Below, in pieces: positions 52,758-61,791 of a stretch of DNA of 64,000 nucleotides. Positions within the stretch are counted from its first letter, which is position 1; the number at the start of each line of letters is the position of its first letter. The notes beneath the pieces are model-generated. The model was not told the origin of the DNA, did no database searches, and saw only the letters and a program-made list of their open reading frames with translations. This DNA comes from Halarcobacter mediterraneus (GTDB taxonomy: Bacteria > Campylobacterota > Campylobacteria > Campylobacterales > Arcobacteraceae). The translations under genes were made by a program, and so were the position numbers. Location: positions 372,001 to 436,000 of the forward strand of contig NZ_NXIE01000003.1 of assembly GCF_004116625.1 (NCBI RefSeq), given 5' to 3'.

Positions 52758-54899
52758 TTATTTATACTCAACTTTATTTCTACCACTATTTTTTGCACTA
52801 TAAAGTGCTATATCCGCTCTTTTTAAAAGAGATTCAATAGTGTCTTTTTCTTGTGATATTGTTACTCCAAAGCTGGCAGTTCTATTTTGCACTTTATAAA
52901 AAGAGTATTCAGATATTTTTTTTCTGAGGTTTTCCATTAGATTTAATACTCCATCTAAATTTGATTCAGGACAAATTATTATAAATTCTTCTCCTCCATA
53001 TCTTCCTATAAAATCTGTTTTTCTTCTATTTGTGCTTAGTATAGTTGCAACTTCTTCTAGTACTTTATCTCCTGTTTGATGACCATAAATATCATTAACT
53101 TCTTTGAAGTTATCAATATCAATTATTACTAAGCCAAAAGAATGATTAAATCTTTCACTTCTATATAGTTCAAATTCTAAAAGTTCTTCAATTTTTCTTC
53201 TATTGTATAGTTTTGTTAATTTATCTGTTGTTGCAAGTTTTTCTAACTCTTTATTTTTTTCTTTAATATCTTTTTGAGCTTTTTCTAAAAGTTTGTTTGT
53301 TTTTATAATCTTTCTATTCCAATATCCTATTAAAAGAATTATTATCAATGAAACAATTCCAACTTTCCAAACTAATTTATAATTAATACCTTTTTCATAT
53401 TTTATGGGTAGCCATTTATTGAATATTTCTCTATGAACTTCGTTTGTCATACTATTTATAGCTTTCTGTAATATATTAAAGAGAGTTTCATCTTTTTTTA
53501 TTACAGCCATTGATAAATCTAGAGTTTCATTTATTTTACCTGCTATTTTTAATTCTCCAAAATATTTTTGCTGAAACTCATATCCTATACTAGCAAGAGT
53601 ATCAATGAATCCAAAAAGCTCGCCACTTTTTACTTTATCTAGACCTTCTTTTATGTCTTCAACTTCTATTAAATCAAGTGAAGGATATTTTTGTCTTAAA
53701 ATTTTAACAAAGGCATCACCTTTGATAATTCCTACTTTTTCTCCCTCTAAATCTAAAATATGGTTTATAAATGGTACATCAACTGTTGTAGCTACAACCA
53801 AAGGAACATTTAAATAGCTACTTGTAAAGTTTAGAAACTTCTTTCTTTCAAAAGTTTCCATACTAAGCGCTAACATATCACATTTACCTTCTTTTATGTA
53901 AGTTATTGATTCATTCCAATTATTTGTTTTTACAAGTTGAAATTTAGCAGATAAAATTTTTTCAAATAAAGTATAATAGTCTGAACTTATACCTGAGTGT
54001 TCATTATTCTCATTCAATCCTTCAAAAGGTAAACCATCAGGATTTATACAATATTTTATGGTCTTTGTATTTAAATAAGCTTTTTCATTTTTATCAAGTT
54101 CAACATGTCCCCCTTTATACTCTTTTATTGAACCAATCCATTTTGTTACTAATGTCTCTTTTTCTTTTTTTGTAATAGAGTCTAAAGCTTTTTGTAATAT
54201 TGATTTTAAGAGAGGTTTTTGAGGGTTTACTCCTAGCCTTAAATCTTCTTTTTTTGTATTTGGTAAGATTAGTTCACTTGCAAGTTTTATATTAGAGTAT
54301 AAGTTTTTTTTGATGAAATAGTTTATATTTGTAAGATTTTGCATTAAGGCATCAATTTTACCAAAAACTAAATCTTTTGTTAAAGCTTCATATGTATCAT
54401 AATAAACTAAATCTATATTCCCCACTTTTTTCAGTTCTTCAATATAGAAAACATCTTTTAAAACACCTACTTTTTTTCCTTTTAAACTTTCTATTCCTAG
54501 GTATTCTCCAAAATCATCTCTAACAAAAACCATAATAGGAATATCATAGTAAGAACTTGTAAAGTTTGTAAAGGGTTCTCTATACTTTTTATGGGAAATA
54601 CTTGTAATTACATCAAGCTCTTTATTTTTGAAGGCAGTATATATAGTAGTCCATTTTGCTATTGTTTTTTCAAAAACTAATCCTGTTCTTTCTGATAAAA
54701 TATTTAATAATTCATGCTCAAACCCAACAGGAGTATTTTTTGTATAATATGAAAAAGGTGCAAAATCAGGCATTAATCCAATTTTTACTAAAGGATTCTT
54801 TTTTATAAATATTCTTTCTTCTTCTGTCAAAAATACTGGTTTTGCAAGAACTTGAGTAAAAAAAGAAAAAAACATAAGTATAATAAATAATATTTTCAT
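52758..54899 (-). CDS. Diguanylate cyclase with two periplasmic SBP_bac_3 domains
   Basis: The 713-residue protein has a signal peptide (about 1-19), two tandem family-3 solute-binding domains (about 25-255 and 265-495; each shows the LKGKKVGVLKD or LEGEKVGIIKG hinge), a membrane helix (about 505-522), a short coiled coil and a GGDEF domain with TDKLTKLYNRRKIEE and active GGEEF. The layout resembles BvgS-type receptors and would link amino acids or similar ligands to c-di-GMP. It converges with the membrane-protein gene and has its own promoter. Confidence 0.92.
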   Translation of the reverse strand: MKILFIILMFFSFFTQVLAKPVFLTEEERIFIKKNPLVKIGLMPDFAPFSYYTKNTPVGFEHELLNILSERTGLVFEKTIAKWTTIYTAFKNKELDVITSISHKKYREPFTNFTSSYYDIPIMVFVRDDFGEYLGIESLKGKKVGVLKDVFYIEELKKVGNIDLVYYDTYEALTKDLVFGKIDALMQNLTNINYFIKKNLYSNIKLASELILPNTKKEDLRLGVNPQKPLLKSILQKALDSITKKEKETLVTKWIGSIKEYKGGHVELDKNEKAYLNTKTIKYCINPDGLPFEGLNENNEHSGISSDYYTLFEKILSAKFQLVKTNNWNESITYIKEGKCDMLALSMETFERKKFLNFTSSYLNVPLVVATTVDVPFINHILDLEGEKVGIIKGDAFVKILRQKYPSLDLIEVEDIKEGLDKVKSGELFGFIDTLASIGYEFQQKYFGELKIAGKINETLDLSMAVIKKDETLFNILQKAINSMTNEVHREIFNKWLPIKYEKGINYKLVWKVGIVSLIIILLIGYWNRKIIKTNKLLEKAQKDIKEKNKELEKLATTDKLTKLYNRRKIEELLEFELYRSERFNHSFGLVIIDIDNFKEVNDIYGHQTGDKVLEEVATILSTNRRKTDFIGRYGGEEFIIICPESNLDGVLNLMENLRKKISEYSFYKVQNRTASFGVTISQEKDTIESLLKRADIALYSAKNSGRNKVEYK

Positions 54900-55082
54900 T
54901 ATATTTCCAAGGTTTTATTTTGTTTATAAAAAGTATTATACATTAAGATACTTAGAAGATAAATATATTGAGAATGTATAATTTCTAACCAGTTGGCTAA
55001 ACAAGAAAATAACTTTATTTGATATGATACTTTCAAAATTTTGTTAAATTTAAATGAAAAAATATAATAATGCTATTTATTT

Positions 55083-55095
55083 GCAACTAAGTTGC
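55083..55095. promoter_or_regulatory. Palindrome GCAAC-TAA-GTTGC upstream of the dksA-like gene
   Basis: A perfect five-base inverted repeat. It overlaps a -35-like TTGCAA (55081-55086) that has TATATT 16 bp downstream, so a repressor here is plausible. It matches the palindrome at 37196-37210. Confidence 0.6.
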
Positions 55096-55134
55096 CCTAT
55101 AGTATATTACACAAATTTTTTATAGGAAATAAAA

Positions 55135-55518
55135 ATGGGAAGAGAATTAAATAAAAAACAAATAGAAGAGATAAAAGAACTTTTACTAAAAAATAAAGCA
55201 ATCATTGAAGGTAATTTAAATAATCTTTCAAATGAACATGTAAATTTAAGTGAGATGGATTTAAATGATGAAGGTGACTTTGCTGCTGCAAGTAGAGATT
55301 ATAGTACAGATATTCATATCAAAAAACAACAACTTGAAGAGTTAAGATTAATAGACCATGCGTTAAGAAAAATATATAGTGGGAAATTTACTGGCTTATG
55401 TGAAATGTGTGATTCTGAAATTACAATGAAAAGACTTAGAGTTAAACCTCATGCAATGTACTGTATAGATTGTAGAAACTACCTAGAAAATGAAAAACAG
55501 ATAAAAAAAGCTGTTTAG
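55135..55518 (+). CDS. DksA/TraR-family zinc-finger protein
   Basis: The 127-residue protein has an N-terminal coiled coil (about 8-75), with a DEGDFAAASRDYST tip region in place of the DksA DxxDxA motif (here Asp and Ala are kept), and a C-terminal four-Cys zinc finger CEMC-x17-CIDC. DksA-type proteins insert into the RNA polymerase secondary channel to alter stringent-response promoters. Intact zinc ligands distinguish it from the Cys-less DksA2 paralogues induced by zinc starvation. It is monocistronic and followed by a terminator. Confidence 0.9.
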   Translation: MGRELNKKQIEEIKELLLKNKAIIEGNLNNLSNEHVNLSEMDLNDEGDFAAASRDYSTDIHIKKQQLEELRLIDHALRKIYSGKFTGLCEMCDSEITMKRLRVKPHAMYCIDCRNYLENEKQIKKAV

Positions 55519-55526
55519 CTTCTTAT

Positions 55527-55555
55527 AAAACCTTAGAGTCTATTCTAAGGTTTTT
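55527..55555 (+). terminator. Terminator of the dksA-like gene
   Basis: AAAACCTTAGA (55527-55537) pairs with TCTAAGGTTTT (55544-55554) around a six-base loop and runs into T-rich sequence, nine bases after the stop. Confidence 0.9.
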
Positions 55556-55652
55556 ATTTAAATATGAAGAATATATAATTTTCTTCAATAAAATATATGC
55601 TAAATTTACTTCTATTTATATATAATTATTAAAAATTTTAGGATAATTTATA

Positions 55653-56696
55653 ATGTTGATGTTAATCTATTTTCTTATTGCTGTTGGAGTATCATTTTTA
55701 TGCTCTATTTTAGAGGCTGTATTATTATCAATAACAGTATCTCATATTGAAATAGTAAAAAAAGAAAAAAGAAAACTAGGTCTTTTGATGGAAAATCAAA
55801 AGAAAAATATTGATTTTTCAATAGCTGCAATTTTAACTTTAAATACTTTTGCTCATACCTTAGGTGCTGCAGGTGTTGGAGCAGAAGCTGCAAAGGTATT
55901 TGGTGAAGAGTATATGTTTTATATTTCAGCTATTCTAACAATCTTAATTTTAGTTTTTTCTGAGATTATTCCTAAAACTATAGGGGCTTACTATTGGAAA
56001 ACTTTTGCTGGTTTTTCCACTAGAGTTATTCGATTTTTAGTAATAATAACTTATCCAATTTTACTGATAATGAATAAAATCACAACCTATATTACACCTA
56101 AAAGAAAAGAAACAATAACAAAAGATGAGATTATAGCTACAGCAAATATTGCAGAGAGAAAAGGAATTCTTAGAGTAAAAGAAAGTGCAATGATTGAAAA
56201 TCTTTTGAAATTAAATGAGATAAAAGTTAAAGATATTTTTACTCCAAGAAGTGTAGTCTTTGCAGTCCAAAAAGAAGATTTTTTTAAAAGTTTTGAAAAT
56301 AGAAAATATTGTGATTTGAATAAATTTAAAGAGTATTCACGAGTACCTGTGTATGATTCAGGAATAGATGATATTGTAGGTGTTCTTATTTCAAAAGAGT
56401 ATTTTCATGAATTATTGGAAAATAAATATGAAAACAAAGAGGACTTAATTAAACCTGCGACAAGAGTAAATGAAAATATTGCAATTTCTAAATTAATAGA
56501 TATGTTTTTAACTAAAAATGAGCATCTTTTTATCGTTACAGATAATTATGAACAAACTGAAGGAGTAGTTACTTTGGAAGATGCTTTAGAGTCTTTATTG
56601 GGAGCTGAAATTGTAGATGAACTTGATAGTAATGTAGATTTACGAGAATTAGCAAAAATAAAAATGAAAGAAGCAAGAAAAAATTTAGAAGAATAA
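55653..56696 (+). CDS. CNNM/DUF21-family membrane protein with CBS domains
   Basis: The 347-residue protein has a DUF21 membrane domain with three or four helices (about 1-150; VSFLCSILEAVLLSIT, NTFAHTLGAAGVGAEAAKVFG, SEIIPKTIGAYYW) and a CBS pair (about 185-320; VKDIFTPRSVVFAVQ, FKEYSRVPVYD, LEDALESLLGAEIVDE). CNNM/CorC proteins take part in magnesium or cobalt export and can bind ATP. The CorC_HlyC C-terminal domain is missing, so this is the short form. Confidence 0.92.
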   Translation: MLMLIYFLIAVGVSFLCSILEAVLLSITVSHIEIVKKEKRKLGLLMENQKKNIDFSIAAILTLNTFAHTLGAAGVGAEAAKVFGEEYMFYISAILTILILVFSEIIPKTIGAYYWKTFAGFSTRVIRFLVIITYPILLIMNKITTYITPKRKETITKDEIIATANIAERKGILRVKESAMIENLLKLNEIKVKDIFTPRSVVFAVQKEDFFKSFENRKYCDLNKFKEYSRVPVYDSGIDDIVGVLISKEYFHELLENKYENKEDLIKPATRVNENIAISKLIDMFLTKNEHLFIVTDNYEQTEGVVTLEDALESLLGAEIVDELDSNVDLRELAKIKMKEARKNLEE

Positions 56697-56701
56697 TTTC
56701 C

Positions 56702-56717
56702 AAAGGTTTAAACCTTT
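56702..56717. terminator. Palindrome between convergent CNNM and rhodanese genes
   Basis: AAAGGTTTAAACCTTT is a perfect 16-base palindrome six bases after the CNNM stop, in a convergent spacer. It is likely a weak bidirectional terminator. Confidence 0.5.
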
Positions 56718-56726
56718 AGAAATCTT

Positions 56727-57248
56727 TTATTTTTTATCTTTACAATGTTCTGCGTAGAAGTTACCAAATTTAAGTCCTGTTCCACCTTTATCTTGTTTAA
56801 CAGTATATTTAGTAACAACAGGATTACACTCATCAATCCAAGAGTATAAATCATAAATTTTTACTGTTTTAAATCCCATTTTTCTAATAGTTTCTGCCTC
56901 AATTGAAGCTCTTGCTGCTGAGTTACAAACAATAATTAAGTTTGGCTTGATGAATTTATCATCCATATCAAGTGCGTGAAGTGCTAAACCCTTTTCTGGT
57001 GCTTGTCTACCAATTCTAACTGCACCTTTGATATGTGCTGCTGACCACTCTTCCATTGTTCTAACATCTGCAACTAACCAATCTTTTGAATTTAAAGCTT
57101 TTTTTACATCTTCTGTAGTAGCATAAGTTCCAGCTTTTTTATTTGCATCTTTTAGTTGAGAACTTAGTTTTTCATAACTTATAAAGTCTGTTGCAAAAAG
57201 TGTTGAACCTGCAACAAAAATTGAAAGTAGAATCATTTTTAGTTTCAT
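56727..57248 (-). CDS. Exported rhodanese-like protein
   Basis: The 173-residue protein has a signal peptide (MKLKMILLSIFVAGSTLFA) and one rhodanese domain (about 40-155; WLVADVRTMEEWSAAHIKGAVRIG, LIIVCNSAARASIEAETIRKMGF) with active-site Cys in VCNSAAR, so a periplasmic sulfur transferase is possible. The active loop is CNSAAR, like several single-domain rhodaneses. It is monocistronic and unlinked to the cys operon. Confidence 0.9.
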   Translation of the reverse strand: MKLKMILLSIFVAGSTLFATDFISYEKLSSQLKDANKKAGTYATTEDVKKALNSKDWLVADVRTMEEWSAAHIKGAVRIGRQAPEKGLALHALDMDDKFIKPNLIIVCNSAARASIEAETIRKMGFKTVKIYDLYSWIDECNPVVTKYTVKQDKGGTGLKFGNFYAEHCKDKK

Positions 57249-57440
57249 TAGTTTTCCTTATGTTTTATTTCTTCTAGATTATAATTAATAGTTATTTATA
57301 TTCAACTTAATATTTACTTAATATCTATTATGATTATTATAAATTTAGGTTATAAATCAAGAAAACTATAGATACTTTTACTTTTTCTTTATGCTTATAT
57401 ATTATAATTATACAGTTAGTTTATAATAATAGGAAAAAGT

Positions 57441-57824
57441 ATGGATAATACAGATTTAATGAGAGAAGCCCAAACAAAATTTGAAAAAAAATTAATACAA
57501 GAAAAATATAATGTAAATGTAGCTTTTTATGTTCACTTAAAAGAGTATAATAACACTGTAAGAGATGAGTTAGAAAAAAGACTTGAAGAAGTATTTTTTT
57601 ATGCAAGAGGTGTTGATTGGAAGTTTGATAGTTTTGGAATTGAGAAAGCCGGAAAAAGAAATAAAGATATTTTGGGTTTTTTTATTTTTAGAACAGCAAA
57701 TATCACAGAATTAAAAAAGTTATTTAAAGAATACTTTGAAGACTATGATAATGCAATTAAAATTACATGCTCTGTTGCAGAGTATGAAAAGATAAATGAA
57801 ACTTTCTTTGAACTAGATGTATAG
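57441..57824 (+). CDS. Soluble protein of unknown function
   Basis: The 127-residue protein is cytoplasmic (no signal, no membrane helix), with an N-terminal helix rich in charged residues, and two short hydrophobic strands (VNVAFYVHL, ILGFFIFRT). A weak resemblance to RraB- or DUF695-like small proteins was considered but not supported by any motif. AGGAAAAAG precedes the ATG. The DUF4405 gene follows 23-29 bases later on the same strand. Confidence 0.7.
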   Translation: MDNTDLMREAQTKFEKKLIQEKYNVNVAFYVHLKEYNNTVRDELEKRLEEVFFYARGVDWKFDSFGIEKAGKRNKDILGFFIFRTANITELKKLFKEYFEDYDNAIKITCSVAEYEKINETFFELDV

Positions 57825-57853
57825 TAAATTTATTTAAATATAAAGGAATGGAA

Positions 57854-58666
57854 ATGAGTTTTAAAAAAGTCACTTCATTAACGATGTTATGGATAATGCT
57901 TGTTATGACTTATACTGGAATTGTTCTTTTTATTGCACCTCCAGGAAGAGTTGCAAACTGGTCTAATTGGTATTTTTTAGGTTTAACAAAAGAGAGTTCA
58001 GCTCAAATCCATTCTACTTTTATGGTTTTATTTATAGCAATGACTCTTTTTCATATTTTTTATAATTGGAAACCTCTTACAAGTTATATGAAAAATAAAA
58101 CAAGGCAAATGGTTTTTTTCACAAAAGAGATGTTCGTAGCCATTTTTTTAATTATCTTATTTATTTTTGGTACTTTATCTTATTTGCCTCCTTTTTCTAG
58201 TTTTCTAAATTTTGGAGAAAGTATAAAAAATTCTTGGGAAAAAGAGTATGGATTAGCTCCATATTCCCATGCAGAACTATCATCATTTAAAGATTTCTGT
58301 AGAAAATTAAATTTTGATTTAGAGAAAAGTAAAGAAATTTTATCTTCTAATAATATTATCTTTATTGAAACACAAAGTTTACAGCAAATAGCTCAGAATA
58401 ATAAACTTAGTCCTCAATTTATTTATAACTTATTAAAAAAGAATTTTGGAGTTGAAGGTAAAATTGTACAATTATCAGGATTAGGGAAAAAAAGTATTGA
58501 AGATGTTGCTATATCTTTAAATATTTCTACTCAAGAGTTTATTTCTAAATTAGAAAATTTAGGAATTGAAGCGAAAAAAGATGATAAATTCAAGTTACTA
58601 AGTGAAAAGTATAATACTAGCCCTATGAGTATTTTAGAGAAGTTAGGGTTTAGAGAAAAAAAGTAA
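57854..58666 (+). CDS. DUF4405-like membrane protein with C-terminal helical repeats
   Basis: I prefer the ATG at 57854, seven bases from AAAGGA; the ATG at 57848 is too close. The 270-residue protein has three membrane helices (about 8-30, 48-68, 90-112) with His in SAQIHSTFMVLF and ALFH-like LFHIFYNWKPL, the layout of DUF4405 proteins, which resemble b-type cytochromes and may bind heme. The C-terminal 130 residues look like four related units of about 30 (SFKDFCRKLNFDL, SLQQIAQNNKLSP, SIEDVAISLNIST, KFKLLSEKYNTSP). The stop codon is in the terminator palindrome. Confidence 0.75.
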   Translation: MSFKKVTSLTMLWIMLVMTYTGIVLFIAPPGRVANWSNWYFLGLTKESSAQIHSTFMVLFIAMTLFHIFYNWKPLTSYMKNKTRQMVFFTKEMFVAIFLIILFIFGTLSYLPPFSSFLNFGESIKNSWEKEYGLAPYSHAELSSFKDFCRKLNFDLEKSKEILSSNNIIFIETQSLQQIAQNNKLSPQFIYNLLKKNFGVEGKIVQLSGLGKKSIEDVAISLNISTQEFISKLENLGIEAKKDDKFKLLSEKYNTSPMSILEKLGFREKK

Positions 58667-58683
58667 GTTTTAAAACTTACTTT
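58660..58683. terminator. Bidirectional terminator between DUF4405 gene and gph
   Basis: A 24-base perfect palindrome, arms AAAGTAAGTTTT and AAAACTTACTTT, covers the stop codon of the DUF4405 gene and reaches the stop of the convergent phosphatase gene. Confidence 0.85.
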
Positions 58684-59330
58684 AATAAATTATAAATATC
58701 TAAAGGGGTTTTTACAATATAATCAGCTCCATTTTCTATTAACTCATCTGTTCCTCTAAATCCCCAAGATACACCAACAGCTTTCATTTTTGAGTTTTTG
58801 GCTGTTTTCATATCTACATCACTATCTCCTACAAAAAAGATATCTTCGCATTTAAGATTAAAAGCTTCTGCAATTTCTACTGCTGCTTGTGGATTTGGTT
58901 TCTTAGGAACATTTTCTTTTGAACCATGAACTTCAATAATATTTGAATATTTTGAGAAAAAGTCTTTTACATATTTTATTGTAAATTCATGGGGTTTGTT
59001 CGATAATACACCTACTTGGTATTTATTTTTATCTAAAAGTTCTAAAAGTTCATAAATACCTTCATAAGGTTTTGTATTATGATGAATTTCTTGGTCATAA
59101 ACTTTTTTGAATCTATTTAAGACTTTTTTTGCAAGTTCATTTTCACTATTTTTTGGAAGGGCATTTTTTATTAAAATATCAGCTCCTCCTCCTACAAAAT
59201 ACTTATATTCTTCAAGGGGATGCTCAGGAAGGTCAAACTCTTTTAATACTATGTTTGTACAAAGAGCAATATCCATTAAAGAGTCTATTAACGTTCCATC
59301 TAAATCAAAAATAACACCTTGCTTTTTCAT
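58677..59330 (-). CDS. gph: HAD hydrolase, probable phosphoglycolate phosphatase
   Basis: The 217-residue HAD-IA protein has motif I FDLDGTLIDS, the cap domain, motif II VGVLSNKPHEF, a Lys in KKPNPQAAVE and motif IV FVGDSDVDMKTAKNS. Gph removes 2-phosphoglycolate left from DNA-end repair; PGPase and other HAD substrates cannot be separated by sequence. Length and motifs are typical. It converges with the DUF4405 gene through a shared terminator. Confidence 0.87.
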   Translation of the reverse strand: MKKQGVIFDLDGTLIDSLMDIALCTNIVLKEFDLPEHPLEEYKYFVGGGADILIKNALPKNSENELAKKVLNRFKKVYDQEIHHNTKPYEGIYELLELLDKNKYQVGVLSNKPHEFTIKYVKDFFSKYSNIIEVHGSKENVPKKPNPQAAVEIAEAFNLKCEDIFFVGDSDVDMKTAKNSKMKAVGVSWGFRGTDELIENGADYIVKTPLDIYNLLK

Positions 59331-59438
59331 TAAATTCCTTTTTATTTTTTAATTTTATCAATAGAATATATAAAAAAGATAAATTCTTATATTTTAATAT
59401 TTATTTGTAATAATACCTTTTTTATTTGAAGGATAGAT

Positions 59439-60089
59439 ATGGATAGTTGGAAAGAAGTGATTGAAAAAGAGAAAAATAAAGAGTATTTTATAAGTTTAAA
59501 AAAAGTAATTGATTTAAAATATGAAACAACAACAGTTTTCCCTCCCAAAGAGTTGATTTTTAATGCATTTTCTAAAACAAGTATAGAAAATCTAAAAGTA
59601 GTTATTTTGGGACAAGATCCTTATCATGGACAAGGACAGGCGCAAGGATTGGCTTTTTCTACTCCAAGTAATATAAAAAACCCTCCTTCAATGCAGAATA
59701 TTTTAAAAGAGATAAAAGCTGATTTAAAAAAAGATTCTATTTGTTTAGATGGTGATTTAAATCCTTGGGCAAAACAAGGGGTTTTACTTTTAAATGCAAT
59801 TCTAACAGTTGAAGAATCAAAAGCTAAATCTCATCATAATTTAGGATGGGAAATTTTCACGGATAATATAATAAAATATATTTCTTCAAATTGTGAAGGA
59901 GTAATATTTTTACTTTGGGGAAGTCCTGCAATTAGTAAAAGAAAATTAATTGATGAATCAAAACATCATATATTAACAGCTCCTCATCCAAGCCCTCTGT
60001 CTGCATATAGAGGCTTTTTTGGATGTAAACATTTTAGTGAAGTAAATAAAATTCTAAAAAAAGAAAATAAAAAAGAGATAATATGGTAG
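59439..60089 (+). CDS. ung: Uracil-DNA glycosylase
   Basis: The 216-residue family 1 enzyme removes uracil from DNA. Motif A GQDPYHGQGQAQGLAFS carries the catalytic Asp, and motif B HPSPLSAYRGFFGC the catalytic His and the intercalating Leu/minor-groove loop. Length is normal. Its stop overlaps the next gene's start by seven bases. Confidence 0.97.
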   Translation: MDSWKEVIEKEKNKEYFISLKKVIDLKYETTTVFPPKELIFNAFSKTSIENLKVVILGQDPYHGQGQAQGLAFSTPSNIKNPPSMQNILKEIKADLKKDSICLDGDLNPWAKQGVLLLNAILTVEESKAKSHHNLGWEIFTDNIIKYISSNCEGVIFLLWGSPAISKRKLIDESKHHILTAPHPSPLSAYRGFFGCKHFSEVNKILKKENKKEIIW

Positions 60090-60484
60090 AAAATTATAAT
60101 GAAGAGTGGGAATTAAAAAATACTTCTAATATAAATAGTTTATTAAGATTTCGAAAGGCTTATTTAGATGAAGAATTAAAAGATTTATTGATTGTAAAAC
60201 ATCATTACCATATTGCAGATGATATTATGTTCCCTGACCCTTCATGTTTATCTTTCTTTACTGCTTTTGAACAAAATCATATTTTAAAATATGAAGAAGA
60301 ACACTATTTCTTTTTATCTGCTGTAAATATAAGTGAAGGTTTATTTGAATTTTATATTTATTGTAAAGATTATGAGAGAACAATTGCTTTTTTGATAGAG
60401 TTTTTAAAGTCAAATAGTTTATATAAGTGTGAATTTGAAGTAGTCCTAAATGATAAAGGAAGTAGATTAAAAAATTTAATCTAA
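60083..60484 (+). CDS. Small protein of unknown function downstream of ung
   Basis: The 133-residue soluble protein overlaps ung by seven bases, so it is co-translated. It is rich in Phe, Tyr and acidic residues (LKYEEEHYFFLSAV, LFEFYIYCKDYERTIAFLIEFL), a pattern that faintly recalls DUF695 proteins. No catalytic motif is seen. It ends convergent with the next membrane-protein gene, overlapping by nine bases. Confidence 0.72.
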   Translation: MVENYNEEWELKNTSNINSLLRFRKAYLDEELKDLLIVKHHYHIADDIMFPDPSCLSFFTAFEQNHILKYEEEHYFFLSAVNISEGLFEFYIYCKDYERTIAFLIEFLKSNSLYKCEFEVVLNDKGSRLKNLI

Positions 60485-60874
60485 GTCCTTATTTAACTCT
60501 GTTAGAAAGGAAACAAAGTTTTTATTATGAATCTTATTGATTTGTAGTAAAATATAAGCAACAATAACTACATTTAAATGAATCAAGGCTTCTTTAAAGT
60601 CTAAAAAGGCTAATAAAATACCTGCAATAAGAATAAAAACGGGATATACTAGTTTTAATCTTTGTTCATCTTTCACAATAAGTATTTGATAATCTTTCAA
60701 ATTTAATTTTATAAAAGATTTATCTTCACTTGTAAGTTTTTTTGATGTTTTTAATTCATCTAACTTTTTTAACACCTCAAGTTTTTTCTTATATTGATAA
60801 TATTTTACAAAAATCATTATAAGAATAATTAATGAAAGAAAATTAGAAATTAACTCCAGTGGAATTTGTTCCAT
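60476..60874 (-). CDS. Small membrane protein of unknown function
   Basis: The 132-residue protein has an N-terminal helix (about 8-28), a Lys-rich cytoplasmic linker (about 29-75) and two closely spaced C-terminal helices (about 76-95 and 98-116). No family is recognised. The frame and membrane pattern support a gene. It is monocistronic. Confidence 0.68.
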   Translation of the reverse strand: MEQIPLELISNFLSLIILIMIFVKYYQYKKKLEVLKKLDELKTSKKLTSEDKSFIKLNLKDYQILIVKDEQRLKLVYPVFILIAGILLAFLDFKEALIHLNVVIVAYILLQINKIHNKNFVSFLTELNKDLD

Positions 60875-61001
60875 GTCTTAACCCTTTTTTTTATTTAGAA
60901 GATTTTAGTATATTTGAAATTATAGTTTACTAATGGCTTAAATAAAATTTAATATTATTAATATATAATTTCATTATAAATTATAATTAAAAGGAGTTAA
61001 G

Positions 61002-61253
61002 ATGAAGAAGATTTTATTAGGTCTTATGTTAAGTTGTGCTTTTTTATTTGCAGCAATTGATTTAAATACGGCTACAAAAGCTGAATTGATGAACATAAAA
61101 GGAGTGGGAGAAAAAAAAGCTCAAATGATAATTGATTATAGAAAAAAACAAAAAATCAATAAGCCTGAGGAATTGATGACTTTAAAAGGTTTTGGAAAAG
61201 TATTAATAAGTAACATAAAAAACAATTTAGAAGTGAAATCAAAAAGTAATTAA
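61002..61253 (+). CDS. ComEA-like exported helix-hairpin-helix protein
   Basis: The 83-residue protein has a signal peptide (MKKILLGLMLSCAFLFAA) and two helix-hairpin-helix motifs (IDLNTATKAELMNIKGVGEKKAQMIIDYR, LMTLKGFGKVLISNI), the DNA-binding unit of ComEA. It lacks the membrane anchor and flexible linker of Gram-positive ComEA but matches the short periplasmic form of Gram-negative competence systems, which ratchets incoming DNA. AAAGGAG precedes the ATG and a strong terminator follows. Confidence 0.9.
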   Translation: MKKILLGLMLSCAFLFAAIDLNTATKAELMNIKGVGEKKAQMIIDYRKKQKINKPEELMTLKGFGKVLISNIKNNLEVKSKSN

Positions 61254-61256
61254 TAT

Positions 61257-61284
61257 AAAAGTTAGTGAAACTTCACTAACTTTT
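61257..61284 (+). terminator. Terminator of the comEA-like gene
   Basis: AAAAGTTAGTGAA (61257-61269) pairs with TTCACTAACTTTT (61272-61284), three bases after the stop, ending in T-rich sequence. Confidence 0.9.
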
Positions 61285-61334
61285 ATTTCCTTCTCTTTAT
61301 AAAATTTGCTAAAATATAAAAAAAGGAGTAGGAA

Positions 61335-61748
61335 ATGAAAATATCAGGAAACTCTTTCTGCCCATGTGGAAGTCAAAAAAAGTTTAAAAAATGTTGTAGA
61401 ATATTTCATTTTGGAGAAAAACTACCTAACCCTTTAGAATTAATGAAATCACGATATAGTGCTTTTGCAGCTTGTGATGCAAACTATATAATTAAAACTA
61501 CTCATCACGAAAATCCTGAGTATACTACAAATATTAAAGCATGGGAAGATTCAATACATGATTTTTTTGATCATAGCCAATTCAAAAAACTTGATATCTT
61601 AGAGTTTATTGATGGAGATACGGAAGCTTATGTTACTTTTAAAGCAACTATTTTTCAAGGTGCAATTGATATTTCTTTTGTTGAAAAAAGTAAATTTGTA
61701 AAAGTTGGAGATAATTGGTTATACCGTAGTGGTGAATTTATTGAATAA
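61335..61748 (+). CDS. ychJ: YchJ-family protein (SEC-C zinc motif)
   Basis: The 137-residue protein has an N-terminal SEC-C motif FCPCGSQKKFKKCC that binds zinc, followed by the NTF2-like YchJ/UPF0225 domain (ELMKSRYSAFAACDANYIIKTTH). Usual YchJ has a second SEC-C at the C-terminus; here it is missing, giving the short form. Function in the cell is not known. AAAGGAG precedes the ATG. Confidence 0.9.
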   Translation: MKISGNSFCPCGSQKKFKKCCRIFHFGEKLPNPLELMKSRYSAFAACDANYIIKTTHHENPEYTTNIKAWEDSIHDFFDHSQFKKLDILEFIDGDTEAYVTFKATIFQGAIDISFVEKSKFVKVGDNWLYRSGEFIE

Positions 61749-61791
61749 TCAGCATTAATAGTATAAAAATATAGAAAAATAAAGAGAGAAT

